From Chloroflexota bacterium (lineage in GTDB: Bacteria; Chloroflexota; Limnocylindria; Limnocylindrales; CSP1-4): DNA of 64,000 bases. A program made the translations under genes and the position numbers. The notes beneath the pieces are model-generated. The model ran no database searches. It worked only from the letters and a program-made list of their open reading frames with translations, and had not been told where the DNA came from. The stretch lies in the NCBI GenBank assembly GCA_021786265.1, contig JAJYNP010000144.1:1-64000 (forward strand). Direction: 5' to 3'. The number at the start of each line of letters is the position of its first letter. Positions within the stretch are counted from its first letter, which is position 1. Shown piece by piece: positions 60,808 through 64,000 of the stretch.

Positions 60808-62159
60808 GCGCGCACCCTTTCCAGATCGGTGAAGAAGCCCGGATAGGAGACCGCGACTGATGCGGCGTCATCGAGTGCCGTCTCACCCTCCGCGAGGAGC
60901 CCGGCCACGGCGAACAGCATCGCGAGGCGGTGATCAGCGTGCGTCTGAACCGGGGCGCCGGCCAGGCCGAACGCCGGCAGGTCCGGCCGCCCCTCGATCG
61001 CCAGGTCGTCGCCGTCCACGGCCACGCGCGCACCCAGCGCGGTGAGACCGCCGGCGATCCCCGCGATCCGGTCGCTCTCCTTGCGGCGGAGCTCGCCGGC
61101 ACCGCGGATGCGGGTGGTCCCGCGCGCGCAGGCGGCCGCGAGGCAGAGGGCGGGGATCTCGTCGATCGCGCGGGCAACGTCGCCCGGCCCCAGGTCGATC
61201 GCCCGCAGGTCGCTCGTCGAGACGGTCAGCGTCGCCATCGGCTCGGTCCCGTCGGTCGCCAGCGGCTGCTCGCGGATCTCCGCGTCCATCCGCCGCAGCA
61301 GATCGACGACCCAGCGTCGGGTGGGATTGACGCCGACGGTCTCCAGCGTGAGCTCCGCGTCCCGGTGGGCCGCGCCGGCCACCAGCCAGAACGCGGCCGC
61401 CGAGATGTCACCCGGGACCCGTTCGTCGCGCGGTTGCACGGTGCCGCCGTCCTCCATTCTGACCACCCATTCGCCGTCTGCCGGCCCCTCCCGAACGTCG
61501 ATTCCGCGCGCCCGGAGCATGCGCTCCGTGTGATCGCGCGTGGCGACCGCCTCGCGCACCTCCACCACCCCCTCGGCCGACAGCCCGGCGAGCAGGACGG
61601 CCGACTTGACCTGCGCGCTGGGGACGAGCGTACGGTGGGCGATCGCCGAGAGCGACGAACGCCCCACGATGGTGAGGGGTGGAAGAGTGTCTGCGGCCCG
61701 GGCGTGGAGCGTCGCGCCCATGCGACGCAGCGGCTCGATGATACGGGCCACCGGACGGCCACGCAACGAAGCGTCCCCGTCCAGAACGGCGTACACCGGG
61801 GTCCCGGCGAGCACGCCCGACATGAGCCGGAGCGTCGTGCCGGAGTTCCCCGCATCCAGGATACCGGCCGGCTCGTGCCAGCCCTGCCGCCCGGGTGAAC
61901 GCACCACGCGGTCCACGCGGCCGCCGCCGGCGTGCCCCAGCCGCTCGATGGTCACGCCCAGCGCCGCAAGCACGCCCGCCGTGCTGTTGCAGTCGAGCCC
62001 GTCCGAGCCTCCGTACACGTGCGACTCACCCTCCGCCAGCGCGCCGAGGATCAGCGCGCGGTGGGTGATCGACTTGTCGCCGGGCAGGCGGAGGGTCCCG
62101 CGCAGTCGCGCCGCCGGGTGCACCACGGTCCTGGACGAGGCGCCGGGGCTGGCGAGCAT
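60804..62159 (-). CDS. aroA: 3-Phosphoshikimate 1-carboxyvinyltransferase (EPSP synthase)
   Basis: This 451-residue enzyme transfers enolpyruvate to shikimate 3-phosphate. LRLPGDKSITHRALILGALAEGES (from about residue 22) is the shikimate-phosphate loop, LDAGNSGTTLRLMSGVLAG the PEP-site signature near 102, and RRKESDRIAGIAGGL the late Arg/Lys/Glu motif. The start gives 14 extra residues before the fold. It begins 16 bases after the DAHP synthase stop and overlaps aroE. Confidence 0.95.
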   Translation of the reverse strand: MLASPGASSRTVVHPAARLRGTLRLPGDKSITHRALILGALAEGESHVYGGSDGLDCNSTAGVLAALGVTIERLGHAGGGRVDRVVRSPGRQGWHEPAGILDAGNSGTTLRLMSGVLAGTPVYAVLDGDASLRGRPVARIIEPLRRMGATLHARAADTLPPLTIVGRSSLSAIAHRTLVPSAQVKSAVLLAGLSAEGVVEVREAVATRDHTERMLRARGIDVREGPADGEWVVRMEDGGTVQPRDERVPGDISAAAFWLVAGAAHRDAELTLETVGVNPTRRWVVDLLRRMDAEIREQPLATDGTEPMATLTVSTSDLRAIDLGPGDVARAIDEIPALCLAAACARGTTRIRGAGELRRKESDRIAGIAGGLTALGARVAVDGDDLAIEGRPDLPAFGLAGAPVQTHADHRLAMLFAVAGLLAEGETALDDAASVAVSYPGFFTDLERVRA

Positions 62160-62175
62160 GACGAACGGTGCCGGA

Positions 62176-63252
62176 TCAGTGCTTGCTCGAGCCGCCGACG
62201 CCCAGCGCGGCGGTCTCGAGGACGGGGTCGCGGTGGAGGCCGCCCACCTCCCGGTGGATGGCGCGCAGTGCCGGCATCAGCTCTCGAAACTGGTCGAGCG
62301 TCAGCGACTGCTCGCCGTCCGACAGCGCGGTCTCGGGACGTGGATGCACCTCGACCATGATCCCGTCCGCGCCCGCCGCCACGCCGGCCAGCGCCATCGG
62401 CTTCACCAGCCAGCGCTTGCCGGTAGCGTGGGACGGGTCGACGATCACCGGCAGGTGCGTGAGGTGGTGGAGCAGCGGGACCGCCGAGATGTCCAGCGTG
62501 TTCCGGGTGTACGTCTCGAAGGTGCGGATCCCGCGCTCGCAGAGGATCACGTTGGGGTTGCCGGCCGACACGATGTACTCGGCCGCCATGAGCCACTCCT
62601 CGATGGTGGCGCCGTAGCCGCGCTTCAGCATCACCGGGGCATCGATCCTGCCCACCGCCTGCAGCAGCGAGTAGTTCTGCATGTTGCGGGTGCCGATCTG
62701 GAGGATGTCGGCGTAGCGGTTCACGGCGTCGACCTGCCCGGGTTCCATGACCTCCGTCACGACCGGCAGCCCGGTCTCGCGGCCGGCCTCCGCGAGGTAG
62801 CGGAGCCCCTCCACGCCCAGCCCCTGGAACGAGTAGGGGCTGGTACGCGGCTTGAAGGCACCGCCGCGGAGCACGGTGGCGCCTTCGGCGGCGACGGCCA
62901 GGGCGGTCTCCATGAGCTGCTCCCGGCTCTCGATGGAGCACGGCCCGGCCATCACCGTGAGCGACCCATCTCCGATCGTGGCGCTGCCCACGCGAATGAC
63001 GGTGTCCCGCGGGTGAAACTCCCGGCTGGAGAGCTTGAAGGGCCGCGTGATCGGCGTCACCGACTCCACGCCCGGCAGCGCCGAGAGCCGGTACATGAGG
63101 GCCTGCTTGCGCGGGCCCACGTCGCCCACCACGGCGATCACGACCCGGTCAGTCCCCGGGCTCTCGTGGGGGTGCAGCCCTTCGGCGAGGACCTGCGCCT
63201 TCACGGCGTTGACCTCCGCCTCGCTCGCCCCCACGGCCATCACGACGAACAT
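62176..63252 (-). CDS. aroF: DAHP synthase, AroF type with N-terminal regulatory domain
   Basis: The enzyme condenses PEP and erythrose 4-phosphate, the entry to the shikimate pathway. Residues 1-75 are a ferredoxin-like domain ([20 protein letters not shown] to [13 protein letters not shown]), a place for feedback control in this class. Residues about 95-345 are the barrel: [67 protein letters not shown] and [12 protein letters not shown]. It is the first structural gene of the aro operon. Its mRNA leader holds a Phe-type attenuator, so expression should respond to charged tRNA-Phe (and possibly tRNA-Tyr). Confidence 0.94.
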   Translation of the reverse strand: MFVVMAVGASEAEVNAVKAQVLAEGLHPHESPGTDRVVIAVVGDVGPRKQALMYRLSALPGVESVTPITRPFKLSSREFHPRDTVIRVGSATIGDGSLTVMAGPCSIESREQLMETALAVAAEGATVLRGGAFKPRTSPYSFQGLGVEGLRYLAEAGRETGLPVVTEVMEPGQVDAVNRYADILQIGTRNMQNYSLLQAVGRIDAPVMLKRGYGATIEEWLMAAEYIVSAGNPNVILCERGIRTFETYTRNTLDISAVPLLHHLTHLPVIVDPSHATGKRWLVKPMALAGVAAGADGIMVEVHPRPETALSDGEQSLTLDQFRELMPALRAIHREVGGLHRDPVLETAALGVGGSSKH

Positions 63253-63290
63253 CTGACCGACCCTTCCCGGCGCTTCCCGCTGCGGATAAA

Positions 63291-63318
63291 CAAAAAAGCA
63301 GAGGTCCGAGACCTCTGC
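63291..63318 (-). terminator. Intrinsic terminator of the aro attenuator
   Basis: On the minus strand, GCAGAGGTC and GACCTCTGC pair across a three-base loop and are followed by TTTTTTG. It lies between the leader peptide and aroF. A competing hairpin is available: upstream GAGACC can pair with GGTCTC of the terminator arm, as expected for attenuation. Confidence 0.85.
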
Positions 63319-63361
63319 CCACCCGGCACGACCCGGCTCGGGTCTCAGGACCCCCGAGCGG

Positions 63362-63400
63362 TCATGCCGGGCCGCGGTAAAAGAAGAAGAACGTTCTCAC
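63362..63400 (-). CDS. Phe-rich leader peptide of the aro operon
   Basis: This 12-residue frame, [12 protein letters not shown], starts with GTG at 63400 and stops at 63362. Four Phe codons and one Tyr codon in a row are the classical sensor of a phenylalanine attenuator. The start lies about three bases after the predicted transcription start (promoter 63410-63439), so it would be read from a nearly leaderless mRNA. Between its stop and the terminator lies a long hairpin region (63319-63370). Confidence 0.85.
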   Translation of the reverse strand: MRTFFFFYRGPA

Positions 63401-63409
63401 GGTGCGCGA

Positions 63410-63439
63410 ACAGTACGCGAGGTGGCGCGGGGGTGTCAA
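63410..63439 (-). promoter_or_regulatory. Promoter of the aro operon
   Basis: On the minus strand TTGACA (63434-63439) and TACTGT (63410-63415) are separated by 18 bases. The layout is the same as at the trp promoter. The predicted start, near 63403, is just before the leader-peptide GTG. Confidence 0.75.
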
Positions 63440-63440
63440 C

Positions 63441-64000
63441 GAGGGCGGGGCGCAAGGCGGGAGCCGGTGGCTCGGTGAGCGCGCAATGCGACGGCCCCGT
63501 GGCTCGGCGTGCGCAATTCGACGATCAGTGAACAGCGGAGGCTTCTCGTGCTGGCGCCTGCGCCAGCGCACCCCCGCGACGACAGACCGGCAATACGGCC
63601 CCGCCCGGCCCTCGGTCACGCAGCATGCAACCGCCGTTGGTCTGACGAGCCGTGGCCTGACACGCCCTGGCGTTTGACCATCCGTGGCCCGACTGACACC
63701 CGACGAGCCCTGGCGTTCGACAAGCCCTGGCGTTCGACGAGCCCGGTTCTGTCAAGCCCTGGCGCCCGATCCCTGTTCACTGATCGTGGAAACGTTGCCG
63801 GCGAACACGCAGCCCACCGGACGCCCAGTGCTGTTCATGGATCGTGGAAAGTGGCGCGGGAAGAAGTGCGCGGGAAGTGGCGTGCGGACGGCCACCGGGA
63901 TGAACTCGGAGGCCGACCCCGTGCGGAACCCTGCGCCAGGGTGCGGCGCGACTCCGTCGGCGGGGATGGGGTGGCCGGAAGGGGCCGGGGCCGGACGCCG
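63441..64000. other. Gene-free right end with dispersed repeats, possible mobile-element end
   Basis: No convincing gene is present in these 560 bases. GATCAGTGAACAG (63523-63535) is repeated in inverted form at 63773-63785. CTGTTCACTGATCGTGGAAA (63773-63792) recurs at 63831-63850 with 18 of 20 bases matching. Between them, units like GACAAGCCCTGGCGTTC are repeated several times (about 63650-63760). Repeated termini of this kind occur at the ends of some insertion sequences; the body would lie beyond the window. Confidence 0.45.

Noticed and set aside
1..64000. tRNA or rRNA genes
   Set aside because: No cloverleaf with conserved T-loop sequence and no rRNA stretch was recognised in the intergenic regions.

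Overview
The window is very GC-rich (by eye about 70%), with tightly packed operons, many ATGA or GTGA stop/start overlaps, several GTG starts, Ala/Pro/Ser-rich lipoprotein linkers, a T-box leader and a leader peptide that starts almost at its own transcription start. This suits a high-GC bacterium such as a Chloroflexota (Limnocylindria-like) or an actinobacterial lineage. The phylum is inference; no rRNA or tRNA was seen.

Region 1 (1-24.1 kb) is a purine salvage and degradation island. Two BMP-type ABC importers, each with two permeases, one lipoprotein and one ATPase, flank a plus-strand catabolic operon. That operon encodes two carbamoyltransferases (one YgeW-like), carbamate kinase, a fused XdhD-like molybdenum hydroxylase, separate FAD, 2Fe-2S and molybdopterin xanthine dehydrogenase subunits, an 8-oxoguanine deaminase and an adenine deaminase. 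A GntR/HutC regulator sits upstream. The same 30-bp imperfect palindrome occurs in front of both importer operons and of the regulator gene, which defines a candidate regulon.

Region 2 (24.1-33.7 kb) holds a small membrane protein, a DinB/P-loop fusion protein and a tryptophan operon (trpE, G, D, a trpC-trpF-trpB triple fusion, trpA). The operon lies behind a promoter and a T-box leader whose apparent specifier is UGG (Trp).

Region 3 (33.8-42.8 kb) is a TetR regulator followed by menF, menD, menH, menB, menC and menE for menaquinone synthesis.

Region 4 (42.8-55.8 kb) is the accessory region. It has an RHS/YD-repeat protein whose 5' end seems to be lost, with a hydrophobic, glycine-rich C-terminal tip. 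Behind it is an array of displaced copies of that tip and six related copies of a two-helix membrane protein family, the best candidates for cognate immunity proteins. It also has a pentapeptide-repeat protein, a 600-bp duplication, a frameshifted copy and an IS1595-type element with two passenger genes. This array is the strongest candidate here for an undescribed system.

Region 5 (56.0-63.4 kb, minus strand) is a shikimate operon: DAHP synthase, aroA, aroE, aroC, a fused aroK-aroB, aroQ and a chorismate mutase. A phenylalanine attenuator precedes it, with a leader peptide containing Phe-Phe-Phe-Phe-Tyr and an intrinsic terminator. The last 560 bases hold no clear gene but carry repeats that look like mobile-element ends.
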